Position numbers and translations under genes: made by a program. Of a stretch of DNA of 10,924 nt, positions 1-6,785 are shown in pieces (the stretch's first letter is position 1; each line of letters opens with the position of its first letter). The DNA comes from Octadecabacter sp. (GTDB lineage Bacteria > Pseudomonadota > Alphaproteobacteria > Rhodobacterales > Rhodobacteraceae). The DNA lies in NCBI GenBank assembly GCA_018500065.2, contig JAHBAO020000265.1, positions 1 to 10,924 of the forward strand, written 5' to 3'. Under the pieces are notes generated by a model. It saw only the letters and a program-made list of their open reading frames with translations, was not told where the DNA came from and did no database searches.

Positions 1-165
1 CCGAATGGCCCAATCTCCGGCCATGCGCGCGGCTGTCACGTCCGTTTGGGACGCAATTTGCGCCGACCTATCGCGGAAAACTTCGACTGGCTGAGGCGGT
101 GGGGTTGGCTCTTGCATGCATGCCGACAAGACGGCCAAAATCAGCACCAAAAAAGCCCGCGTCAT
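1..165 (-). CDS. Putative lipoprotein, 5' part only (runs off left edge)
   Basis: The minus-strand frame opens with ATG at 165 and stays open to base 1, giving 55 codons with no stop. The first 16 residues form a short signal peptide ending in a canonical lipobox (Leu-Ser-Ala-Cys, Cys16). A Pro-rich linker follows (PTPPPQP), then the start of a globular part containing MAGDWAIR. That last stretch resembles the first strand of AprI/Inh-type protease-inhibitor domains, but too little is visible to name it. A GAGG Shine-Dalgarno sequence lies about 8 bases before the ATG. The gene starts 9 bases after the stop of the small lipoprotein gene upstream and probably shares its transcript. The product is expected to be an inner- or outer-membrane-anchored lipoprotein. 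Its function is unknown. Confidence 0.72.
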   Translation of the reverse strand, partial: MTRAFLVLILAVLSACMQEPTPPPQPVEVFRDRSAQIASQTDVTAARMAGDWAIR

Positions 166-174
166 ACCCGTTCC

Positions 175-342
175 TCACGGTCCCTTGGCGCAAAACGCGC
201 CATCAGGCCCCATCACAATCCGTCCACCTATCCCGTTGCAGGTGGTCTCCTCTACCATTGTCACACCAAAGGGTTCTGGCAAAGACGTTTGTGTGCATCC
301 ACCAGCAAAAGCCACGAGGACAAGACGACAAATCGCGCGCAC
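175..342 (-). CDS. Small lipoprotein (55 aa), GTG start
   Basis: This short frame is easy to miss. It starts with GTG at 342, six bases after the stop of the DUF849 gene, and ends with TGA at 175-177, nine bases before the next lipoprotein ATG. The product has a hydrophobic N-terminus (residues 4-15), a lipobox-like FAGGC with Cys16, and a compact tail with CNGIGG, a Gly-Asp turn and a last Cys four residues from the end. The two tail cysteines (35 and 51) could form a disulfide in the periplasm. Tight spacing on both sides supports a real gene in one operon with its neighbours. The lipobox is imperfect (Ala at -3 instead of Leu) and the Shine-Dalgarno (AAAAGG, about 12 bases upstream) is weak, so the start is uncertain. 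No function can be assigned. Confidence 0.62.
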   Translation of the reverse strand: MRAICRLVLVAFAGGCTQTSLPEPFGVTMVEETTCNGIGGRIVMGPDGAFCAKGP

Positions 343-348
343 GCCAGA

Positions 349-1260
349 TCAGCCTTTTGGCGCTTGTTTCACCAGTCCCAGCTTATCACGCACCTCTGCA
401 GGGCCAATCACCCGCGCCCCAAGGTTTTCGATGATCCCATGTGCACGTTCAACCAATTGCGCATTGGTGGCCAACACGCCGCGATCCAGCATCAAATTGT
501 CCTCAAGCCCGACCCGCACATTGCCGCCTGCCAAAACAGACGCCGCCACAAACGGCATCTGCGAACGTCCCAGCCCAAAGGCGCTAAACGTCCACTCGGA
601 CGGCACATTATTCACCATCGCCATGAACGTATTCAGATCATCCGGCGCGCCCCAAGGCACCCCCATGCAAAGCTGCACCAAGGCGTCGGGCTTCAGGATC
701 CCCTCGGCCACCAGTTGCTTTGCGAACCACAAATGACCCGTATCAAACGCCTCAATCTCGGGTTTTACGCCAAGGTCCGTCATCATTTGACCCATCGCGC
801 GCAACATGCCGGGCGTGTTGGTCATCACATAATCAGCTTCTGCGAAATTCATCGTGCCACAATCCAGCGTGCAGATTTCAGGCAAACATTCGGCAACATG
901 GGCGACACGTTCCGTTGCGCCAACCATGTCCGTCCCCGCAACAGTCGGCAGCGGCGCTTCAACGCCGCCAAAAACAATATCGCCCCCCATGCCAGCCGTC
1001 AGGTTCAACACCACATCGACGTCCGACGCGCGAATGCGGTCCGTGACCTCGCGGTACAACTCCAGCCGGCGGCTCGGCACACCACTTTCAGGGTCGCGCA
1101 CGTGGCAATGCACCACAGCCGCACCCGCTTTGGCCGCCTCAATCGCGCTGTTGGCAATCTGTTCGGGCGAACGTGGCACATGCGGGCTACGATCCTGCGT
1201 GCTCCCCGATCCGGTTATCGCTGCGGTGATAAAGACGTCTCGGTTCATGGCTAAAGGCAT
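349..1260 (-). CDS. Beta-keto acid cleavage enzyme (BKACE, DUF849), probably carnitine-related
   Basis: The 303-residue protein belongs to the BKACE family, Zn-dependent enzymes that condense a beta-keto acid with acetyl-CoA to give an acyl-CoA and acetoacetate. Visible signatures are the Zn-binding HCH motif (His51 and His53, in VVHCHVRD) and the Glu253-Asp254 pair in VGLEDN, which in the characterised Kce enzyme completes the metal site. The TIM-barrel segments NLTAGMGG, CTLDCGTMNF and MGVPWGA are typical of the family. I chose the ATG at 1260 because AAGGAG sits about 6 bases before it; a longer frame to 1329 has no such site and adds residues unlike the family. The sequence resembles the BKACE subgroup beside L-carnitine dehydrogenase in Rhodobacteraceae, where the substrate would be dehydrocarnitine. 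That assignment is from memory of the subgroup; no carnitine dehydrogenase is visible here. Two lipoprotein genes follow. Confidence 0.92.
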   Translation of the reverse strand: MPLAMNRDVFITAAITGSGSTQDRSPHVPRSPEQIANSAIEAAKAGAAVVHCHVRDPESGVPSRRLELYREVTDRIRASDVDVVLNLTAGMGGDIVFGGVEAPLPTVAGTDMVGATERVAHVAECLPEICTLDCGTMNFAEADYVMTNTPGMLRAMGQMMTDLGVKPEIEAFDTGHLWFAKQLVAEGILKPDALVQLCMGVPWGAPDDLNTFMAMVNNVPSEWTFSAFGLGRSQMPFVAASVLAGGNVRVGLEDNLMLDRGVLATNAQLVERAHGIIENLGARVIGPAEVRDKLGLVKQAPKG

Positions 1261-1467
1261 ATCTCTCTCCTTGATTTGCAGCGACCTTATCCCGCTCGCC
1301 TTGGCACGCAAGCCCACAAACGGCGTCATCCCGCAATGACCGACATGACCCCTTCAATTAAGTAAGCCACCCCTGCTGAATTGCCTCATTTATCCGCCAT
1401 GATCCAAGCCCTATCCGCATTTCACGGCGAAACGGCTCAGGTGGTGCGCGCCCGCTCACCGCAGGTC
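1261..1467. other. Intergenic stretch upstream of the BKACE gene
   Basis: These 207 bases hold the BKACE ribosome-binding site (AAGGAG on the minus strand, next to 1260) and presumably its promoter. They also lie after the stop of the aldo/keto reductase gene. I see no convincing -35/-10 pair, terminator hairpin with T-run, or small gene. Confidence 0.4.
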
Positions 1468-2508
1468 CTAGAACGGCATCGGATGCGCGCGGTGCGTTGT
1501 GTCGATGTCTGCTAAACAGGCCTCCGACAGCTCAATATCCTTGCCGTCCAACAAAAACGCCAACTGCTCTGACGTGGTTGCCCCAAAAATCGCACTCACT
1601 TTGAACGGCCGTGATCGCTGGAACGCCATCGCCATATGCGGCAAGGACAGCCCGTGTTTTTCAGCCACCTGCGCGTAAGCATCCACCGCCGCAAACGCCC
1701 GCTCTGTGACGCGCCCGCCAAGCTGCGGACCAAACGTCATCCGTGACCCTTCGGGCACCGCCCCGTTCTGATATTTTCCCGTCAATAGCCCCGTGGCCAA
1801 AGGCGAATAAGAGAAACACACCACATCTTCATTCACCGACATTTCGGCCAAATCCGTATCATAATGGCGGTACAACAGCGAATATTCGTTCTGCACAGAC
1901 GCCACACGCGGCGCGCCGATCTCTTCGGCCACATCAATCCACTTGGTCGTGCCCCACGCGCTTTCATTGGACATCCCGAAGGCGCGAATTTTGCCTGCGG
2001 CCTGCGCCTCTTTCAGCTTTTCCAGCACCCCAGCCATATGGTCCAACGTCTGCTGGCGGTTCTGTCCGCTTGGATCAAACAACCAGTTCTGGCGAAACGC
2101 GAAAGACCCCCGCATGGGCCAATGCAGCTGGTATAAATCAATGTAATCCGTCCCAAGGCGTTGCAAATTGCCGTCCAGAATATCCAGAATATTATCCGCG
2201 CCATACCCAACACCGCCACGGATCATCGGGCTGTCGCCCCCCGCTTTGGTGGCCAACACAACATCCTCACGCCGTCCCGACTTGGCAATCCAGTCCGCGA
2301 TACACTTTTCCGAATTGCCGACCGTCTCTTTGCGTATCGGGTTCACCGGATACATTTCCGCCGTGTCCACAAAATTAAGGCCAGCGTCCAAACTCATATC
2401 AATCTGGCGATGGGCATCCTCGGCAGGTGTCTGTGTCGAAAACGTCATCGTGCCAAGGCACCAATCACTGACCATGATGCCGGTCCGACCAAGTTCGATC
2501 TGTTTCAT
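1468..2508 (-). CDS. Aldo/keto reductase, Tas-like
   Basis: This 346-residue cytosolic NADP(H)-dependent aldo/keto reductase has the (beta/alpha)8 fold. Its catalytic tetrad is complete: Asp48 and Tyr53 (in DTAEMYP), Lys88 (ATKAGG) and His129 (YQLHWP). The nucleotide-binding end is also conserved (IFGATTSEQL near the C-terminus). Length and the AEMYPV motif match the Tas/YajO-like branch, whose physiological substrates are mostly unknown. The ATG at 2508 follows a purine-rich AGGGGCAG stretch and gives the normal family N-terminus (ELGRTGIMVS). The gene is divergent from the MFS gene at 2666, with about 157 bases between the two starts. It shows no sign of decay. Confidence 0.95.
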   Translation of the reverse strand: MKQIELGRTGIMVSDWCLGTMTFSTQTPAEDAHRQIDMSLDAGLNFVDTAEMYPVNPIRKETVGNSEKCIADWIAKSGRREDVVLATKAGGDSPMIRGGVGYGADNILDILDGNLQRLGTDYIDLYQLHWPMRGSFAFRQNWLFDPSGQNRQQTLDHMAGVLEKLKEAQAAGKIRAFGMSNESAWGTTKWIDVAEEIGAPRVASVQNEYSLLYRHYDTDLAEMSVNEDVVCFSYSPLATGLLTGKYQNGAVPEGSRMTFGPQLGGRVTERAFAAVDAYAQVAEKHGLSLPHMAMAFQRSRPFKVSAIFGATTSEQLAFLLDGKDIELSEACLADIDTTHRAHPMPF

Positions 2509-2665
2509 AGCTCTGCCCCTGAATGTCTAAAGTTTTGCGCAAGCTACCGTCCCGTTTCGCGATGACAACCCCAAGCACACAAACAACGCCGCAATACCCC
2601 ATCTGCGACACCACCCTGTCGAATACGCGCTAGCGCAGCCGCCGCTTTCAGGCGCTTATACATCT
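2509..2665. promoter_or_regulatory. Divergent promoter region between aldo/keto reductase and MFS genes
   Basis: The two flanking genes point away from each other, so this gap must carry both promoters. It contains the 8-base palindrome TTGCGCAA at 2535-2542. That lacks the 4-base spacer of an Fnr/NnrR box and I do not call it one. No clear sigma-70 hexamers are visible. Confidence 0.4.
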
Positions 2666-3889
2666 ATGAGACTTATGATTTCCTTCGCGGCCCTGTTGCT
2701 CTCCGTGGCTTTGTTGCAGCTTTCATCGGGTGCTGTTGGCCCGCTGGACGCGCTGACAGGTCTTGGAAGCGGGTTCAGCCGCTCTGAGGTCGGCTTTCTT
2801 GGTTCCATGCATTTCACCGGATTTTTCATCGGCTGCTGGTGGGCGCCGCGCCTGATGGGGGACGTCGGACATTCCCGCGCATTCGCGGTGTTCACCGCGA
2901 TGGGCGCCATCGGCATGGCGGGCCACATCCTGATATTTGACCCAACCGCGTGGGCGCTTTTGCGCATCATGTCCGGCATTTGCATCGCCGGTTGTTACAC
3001 CGTCATCGAAAGCTGGCTACAAGCCAAAGTCACCAACGAAAGCCGTGGTCGCGCGATGGGCTTGTACCGTGTGGTCGACATGGGTGGCAGCCTAATCGCG
3101 CAGCTGATGATCGGCGCATTGGCCAACATGGAAACCTATATCGCCTATAATTTGCTAACGATCTTGTGTTGTGCTGCGATGCTTCCCTTGGCGCTCACGC
3201 GCGTGCCGCAACCCGAAACACCCGACGCCCCGCGCCTGCGCCCATCACTGGCGTGGCGCATGTCCCCCCTTGCCGTCGCGGGGGTGTTGGTCGCCGCAAT
3301 GTCGAGCGCATCTTTCAGAATGGTCGGCCCGCTCTACGGCCAAGAAGTGGGTCTCGCCGCCAGCCAGATCGGGCTGTTTCTTGCGGCCTTCGTTGCCGGT
3401 GGCGCGCTGGCGCAATATCCAACCGGCTGGCTCGCAGATAAATTCGACCGTCGCTGGGTGCTGATCTGGCTATCGGTTGCCTCTGTGTTTTCCTGCGCGG
3501 TCACGGTCGCTGCATCTGGCTTCGGCACCGCAGGCGTGATGTTCAGCGCCGCCTTCTTTGGCCTTACGACGTTTCCGGTGTATTCCGTCGCCGCCGCCCA
3601 CGCCCATGACTTTGCAACTTCGGAGGAACGCATCGAACTCTCTGCCGCCTTGATGTTCTTTTATGCTGTCGGCGCCATCGCCGCCCCGTGGGTGACGTCT
3701 GTGTTGATCGAAAACTTCGGCCCTGCTGCACTGTTCTACTTCATCTCGCTGGGTCACATTGGTCTGGTCATCTTCGGCCTTGGGCGCATGCGCGTGCGCG
3801 ACACCCTCGAAGACCGAACCCGCTACATCTACGCCCCGCGCACATCGTTCACAATCGGGCGATTGCTGGGCAGGTCGCGGGATCGGTGA
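2666..3889 (+). CDS. MFS transporter, YcaD-like
   Basis: This 407-residue inner-membrane protein has about twelve hydrophobic helices and belongs to the Major Facilitator Superfamily. Order of features: an uncleaved N-terminal helix (residues 3-24); the helix 2-3 segment around MHFTGFFIGCWWAPRLMG; VIESWL and the NESRGRAMGLYRVV loop typical of YcaD-type carriers; a cytoplasmic linker rich in Pro and Arg (about residues 177-195); and in the second half the MFS signature loop WLADKFDRRWVL. The short C-terminal tail is basic. The substrate is unknown. The ATG at 2666 has a poor Shine-Dalgarno; a second ATG at 2675, preceded by GAGA, would shorten the protein by three residues. The gene converges on nirV, with 180 bases between the stops. 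Confidence 0.86.
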   Translation: MRLMISFAALLLSVALLQLSSGAVGPLDALTGLGSGFSRSEVGFLGSMHFTGFFIGCWWAPRLMGDVGHSRAFAVFTAMGAIGMAGHILIFDPTAWALLRIMSGICIAGCYTVIESWLQAKVTNESRGRAMGLYRVVDMGGSLIAQLMIGALANMETYIAYNLLTILCCAAMLPLALTRVPQPETPDAPRLRPSLAWRMSPLAVAGVLVAAMSSASFRMVGPLYGQEVGLAASQIGLFLAAFVAGGALAQYPTGWLADKFDRRWVLIWLSVASVFSCAVTVAASGFGTAGVMFSAAFFGLTTFPVYSVAAAHAHDFATSEERIELSAALMFFYAVGAIAAPWVTSVLIENFGPAALFYFISLGHIGLVIFGLGRMRVRDTLEDRTRYIYAPRTSFTIGRLLGRSRDR

Positions 3890-4069
3890 GTAGTTTGTCA
3901 GCATCGCGCCCAATAGCGTAACCAATGCGGCCTTAGCGTTTGGTTTGAGGTCGCAATGCGGTGCTGAGAAGCCGTCTCAAACACGAAGCACGACCAGAGT
4001 GGTGAGATCCGGCTGTCATGTTTGACGCCAAGCATAGCGACCACGCGAGCGAAAGCTCATCAAAAGGCT
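3890..4069. other. Gap between convergent MFS and nirV genes
   Basis: This 180-base region lies between two converging stop codons and would be expected to hold terminators. The only structure seen is a 7-base inverted repeat (GTTTGAG at 3943-3949, CTCAAAC at 3976-3982) with a 26-base loop and no T-run, so it is not a convincing terminator. It is also the left border of the denitrification remnant. No gene or tRNA is visible. Confidence 0.4.
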
Positions 4070-4822
4070 TTATGGACGCGTATCCGCTACAAGGCGCATT
4101 CCCAAATGGGCCGGTGGTGTCCCCACGGCACAGCCACCACGGGCTGGATCACGTTCTAGGTAGGACATTGCCGCAACGTGTTCGCCTCCGACAAAGAACG
4201 CGGGGCACCTGTCGCGGGTGATTTCACCATAAGATACGCCTGTGTAGCAATCCTGGGTCCATTCCCAAACACTACCATTTAGATCGACGATTCCCTGTGA
4301 CGTGGTCGCGAAGGTACCTTGCGGGCGTAAGGTACGTTTTGTTTGCGGCTCCATCAGATAAGCGGACGCCCAAGTTAGGTTTGGGTCGGTAAAGATTGGA
4401 TCGGGTGCTTCCGGAAGAACTTCAGCGGCCATGTATTCCCATTCCATCAGCGTTGGCAGGCGATAGTCGTGTCGCGTGGTCGCAGTGATCCAGCTGAGAT
4501 ATTCACCGACATCCACATAAGACAATCCAGTCGCAGGCATGTCCTGCGCGCTATGGTTGCCCGTGACCCTCAGTTTCAGCGCACATGCCCCGGCATCAAA
4601 GCAGCGGTTCCATTCAGCGACGGTGACTTCATATTTCTGGACATAAAGGGCTGCGCCATCAGGGAAAACAACGGGCTGTTCTGCCAAAACCGGCGCAAAC
4701 GTAAGATCGGGGCCGCGCTCGTAAAACGCGGCCCCCAGTAGGGCAGCCACCGCCAGCAGAAACATCATACGCTTTAGCAACGTGCGATCAGATCCTGCGA
4801 GATTGGCGGTGGTGGTTGTCAT
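4070..4822 (-). CDS. nirV: NirV-like protein (formylglycine-generating-enzyme fold), intact
   Basis: The 250-residue protein has an N-terminal membrane anchor (about residues 19-34) followed by an FGE/SUMF1-type domain facing the periplasm. Domain signatures are KYEVTVAEWNRCFDAG, YRLPTLMEWEYMA, GIVDLNGSVWEWTQDCY, RGGCAVG and the terminal LGMRLV. NirV is the usual companion of copper nitrite reductase in Rhodobacter-type denitrifiers, where it follows nirK. Its biochemical role is unproven. Here it begins 17 bases after the nirK stop, with GGAGG about 9 bases before its ATG, so it depended on the nirK transcript. Length and both ends look complete. Because nirK has lost its 5' end and promoter, nirV is now probably silent or driven by read-through. 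The name rests on family plus position. Confidence 0.88.
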   Translation of the reverse strand: MTTTTANLAGSDRTLLKRMMFLLAVAALLGAAFYERGPDLTFAPVLAEQPVVFPDGAALYVQKYEVTVAEWNRCFDAGACALKLRVTGNHSAQDMPATGLSYVDVGEYLSWITATTRHDYRLPTLMEWEYMAAEVLPEAPDPIFTDPNLTWASAYLMEPQTKRTLRPQGTFATTSQGIVDLNGSVWEWTQDCYTGVSYGEITRDRCPAFFVGGEHVAAMSYLERDPARGGCAVGTPPAHLGMRLVADTRP

Positions 4823-4838
4823 CTTTCAGCCCTCCGGC

Positions 4839-5654
4839 TTAGGCTTCAAAGGTGCGCGGTGCGACGACCTGTTCCATCAGTTCGTTGTCCCACTCGCCCT
4901 CGACGACAAAGTGTGCGGCTGCACCAAGCAAAGTCGCCTCAATGAGGTTGTGGTTCACGTAGGCGTACACACCGGGCTGCTCGAAGGTGTACATCGCAGC
5001 CATCGCTGTCCCGCCGCGCACGAACCATGTTTCAACACCGGTCAGCGGTGGTGTGCTGAACGAAGTTTCCCAGACGTAGTTGCCGTGACCACCAATCAGG
5101 TGTGGACGACTGTCGCGGTTGGCTTGGTTGTGGATCATCAAAACCGTTTCACCAACTTTCGCAGTCAGGGCGTTTTCGCCTGTCAGGGCACCTACCGCAC
5201 CGTTAAAGACGCAATGGGTCGGTGTCAGAGTGCGCATCGCGTCAAGGCTGTCAGCATAGTCGTCGCCTGCCGCTTCGTACGTCTTGTATTCGCCGAACTC
5301 ATCCATCGGCAGATAGTAATCTTGCTCACCGATGTAGGCGATGCTGTCATATGGCAGCGGATTGCCGTCAGCGTCTTTCAGACCATCGCGTGGCAGAACC
5401 ATCACCGCGCCGTTCATCCCGTGGGTGACGTGGTAGGGGATCATCGCACCGCCAGGGGCGCAATGATACGTAAAGCAGCCAGCCTTTGTCGCCTTCCAGC
5501 GCAACACGGTTTCCTCACCGGGGAAAATGTGGGTCAAACCACCACCACCCAGCGCACCTGTGGATGCGTGAAAGTCGATGTTGTGCTCCATCATGGACTC
5601 GACAGGGTTGCGCAATGTCAGCTCGATCATGTCACCTTCGTGACAGATGAGCGG
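4839..5654 (-). pseudogene. nirK: Copper nitrite reductase NirK, 5' end deleted
   Basis: NirK reduces nitrite to NO in the periplasm. About 271 codons remain, starting within the segment that reads [14 protein letters not shown] in the nirK frame. Roughly the first 100 residues, including the signal peptide, are missing relative to the usual 360-375. Every copper ligand survives (numbered from an internal ATG at 5630): type 1 His16, Cys57, His67 and Met72; type 2 His21, His56 and His227. The proton-relay pair Asp19 and His177 also survives, as does the C-terminus ([20 protein letters not shown]). Homology stops abruptly near 5654, where nnrR homology begins on the other strand. The ATG at 5630 could give a 263-residue product, but with no signal peptide and half of cupredoxin domain 1 missing, function is very unlikely. 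The lack of internal stops suggests recent loss. Confidence 0.95.
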
Positions 5655-6220
5655 TTTTTGAAGAAGGCCACGACGCAGACAGGTTCTATCTGCTGTTGGA
5701 CGGTTATATTCGCGTGCTGCGGATCACACCGCACGGAGAGCAGGTTATTGCGTTGCATATCCCAAGCGGGCAGTTGTTTGGCATGGCGAAGGCATTGGGA
5801 AAAGACACATATCCCGCAACCGCAATGACGGCCGCTGAATCCCTCACGCCGTCTTGGCCGATGCGTTTGTGGGACGAATTTTCGACAACCTATGACGGGT
5901 TCGCGACAGAGACCTACCGCACCGTTGGCGTAAGAATGGACGAGTTGAATAACCGCATCGTTGAAATGGCGACACAGCATGTCGAACAACGGGTGGCTTG
6001 CGCGCTCTTGCGACTGATCAATCAGACGGGGCGTAAAGTTTCGAATGGAATTGAAATTGATTTTCCGATCACGCGACAAGACCTTTCGGAAATGACAGGA
6101 ACAACCCTGCACACGGTCAGCCGCCTCCTAAGCGGATGGCAAAAACAAGGAATGGTCGAAAGCGGGCGCAAGCGCATTGTCGTCTGCGACCCACACCAGT
6201 TGGTCATGCTATCGGGCTAA
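5651..6220 (+). pseudogene. nnrR: Crp/Fnr-family nitric-oxide regulator (NnrR-like), 5' end deleted
   Basis: The frame after the TGA at 5648-5650 reads straight into a Crp/Fnr sensor domain ([20 protein letters not shown]) and continues to TAA at 6218-6220, 189 residues in all. The C-terminal winged helix-turn-helix is complete: TRQDLSEMTGTTLHTVSRLL, then GMVESGRKRIVV. Family members are about 225-230 residues, so some 35-40 N-terminal residues are gone together with the start codon and promoter. No good start remains; a TTG at 5696 would cut further into the sensor domain. NnrR activates nirK and nor genes in response to NO in Rhodobacter. The HTVSR recognition helix and position beside nirK favour NnrR over FnrL, but without the N-terminus the subgroup is not certain. 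Its stop overlaps the DUF1858 stop by four bases, tail to tail. Confidence 0.88.
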
Positions 6221-6429
6221 ACAATGAGCAGGACTTCTGCGAGTTCTGCATAAAAGCTGTCTGTGTTTAGACCGTATTCGGCACAGGCATCCAAAACGGT
6301 GTGAAACGGGTTCACCATACAGCCAACACATAGCATTTTGTGACGCAGAAAAACCGGTATCGTTTCCGGAAAATTTTGCATCAGATCTTCGAGCGCCAGG
6401 TCTGGGTCCTCAAGTTGATCTCGGGTCAT
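6217..6429 (-). CDS. DUF1858 redox-disulfide protein
   Basis: The 70-residue cytosolic protein belongs to the DUF1858 / hybrid-cluster-associated redox-disulfide family. It has LEDLMQNFPETIPVFLRHKM followed by the CVGC pair (Cys34, Cys37), then NPFHTVLDACAEYGL with Cys49. The CxxC pair suggests a thiol redox or metal role; no activity has been proven for this group. Such genes often sit beside nnrR in denitrifiers. I chose the ATG at 6429 because GGTGAGG lies just before it; an in-frame TTG at 6450 would add seven residues without a better site. The gene is intact. The Fnr/NnrR-type box at 6480-6493 lies about 57 bases upstream of the ATG, with TATATG on the minus strand (6455-6460) as a possible -10. 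It is convergent with the nnrR remnant. Confidence 0.87.
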   Translation of the reverse strand: MTRDQLEDPDLALEDLMQNFPETIPVFLRHKMLCVGCMVNPFHTVLDACAEYGLNTDSFYAELAEVLLIV

Positions 6430-6479
6430 GGTGCACCTCACCTTATCCAAGAAGCATATAGGAAGTTGCTGTTAAAACA

Positions 6480-6493
6480 TTGCGCTGGCGCAA
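6480..6493. promoter_or_regulatory. Fnr/NnrR-type operator TTGCG-N4-CGCAA
   Basis: TTGCGCTGGCGCAA is a perfect 5+4+5 palindrome matching the known NnrR/Dnr-type site (TTGYG-N4-CRCAA in Rhodobacter). It lies between the DUF1858 gene and norC. Its centre at 6486.5 would be at -41.5 of a start near 6528, with TTATGA at 6515-6520 as the -10, the classical class II Fnr geometry for norC. It could also serve DUF1858 divergently. The operator is untouched although both norC and the regulator gene beside it are broken. Confidence 0.8.
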
Positions 6494-6554
6494 ACTTCGT
6501 TCAAATCATCCGCCTTATGACAGGAGGGTCACACTAACGAACGGGGGCCGCAAC

Positions 6555-6785
6555 ATGGCTGAAATTTTAACGAAATCGCGGGCGTGAAATATCTTTTACG
6601 GGGGATCTATATTCTTCGTCGTTATCTTCATCGTGCTAACTATCAACAGCCACAAATACGTGGTCGAGGTCTCAACGGCGGGCATGCCGATCAGCGAAGA
6701 GGTGGTCTTGGACAAACATGTCTGGGAACGCCATTCGTGCATCAACTGTCACACATTGCATGGCGAAGGCGCGTATTTCGCCCCC
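6555..6785 (+). pseudogene. norC: NorC (NO reductase cytochrome c subunit): nonsense mutation and 3' deletion
   Basis: NorC is the membrane-anchored cytochrome c subunit of nitric oxide reductase. The frame from ATG 6555 reads MAEILTKSRA, then TGA at 6585-6587, then NIFYGGSIFFVVIFIVLTIN, the expected transmembrane helix. The family normally has Arg where the TGA stands, so a single CGA-to-TGA change fits. After the helix come GMPISEEVV, HVWERHSCINCHTLHGEG with the heme-binding CINCH, and AYFAP. There NorC homology ends (near 6785). The frame runs on as unrelated residues to a stop at 6822-6824. About half of the usual 150 residues, including the rest of the heme domain, is lost. Its operator and -10 region are preserved upstream (6480-6520). 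Confidence 0.94.

Noticed and set aside
46..1254. Long plus-strand open frame of 402 codons
   Set aside because: It lies antisense to the BKACE gene and the small lipoprotein genes; its translation is rich in His/Arg/Gln with no recognisable domain, a typical high-GC shadow.
2535..2542. TTGCGCAA palindrome as an Fnr box
   Set aside because: The two half-sites are directly joined; Fnr/NnrR sites need four bases between TTGNG and CNCAA.
3943..3982. Inverted repeat GTTTGAG/CTCAAAC as terminator or insertion-sequence end
   Set aside because: Only 7 bp with a 26-base loop, no T-run, no target duplication and no transposase remnant nearby.
4782..5828. Plus-strand open frame of 348 codons across the nirK region
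   Set aside because: Antisense shadow of nirK; the composition is unlike a folded protein and the real NirK signatures are on the minus strand.
5627..6112. Minus-strand open frame across the nnrR remnant
   Set aside because: Antisense to the Crp/Fnr coding frame, whose helix-turn-helix and sensor motifs are unmistakable on the plus strand.
6585..6587. TGA in norC as selenocysteine or programmed read-through
   Set aside because: The family has Arg here, no selenocysteine is known in NorC, and the gene is also truncated; a nonsense mutation is the simpler reading.
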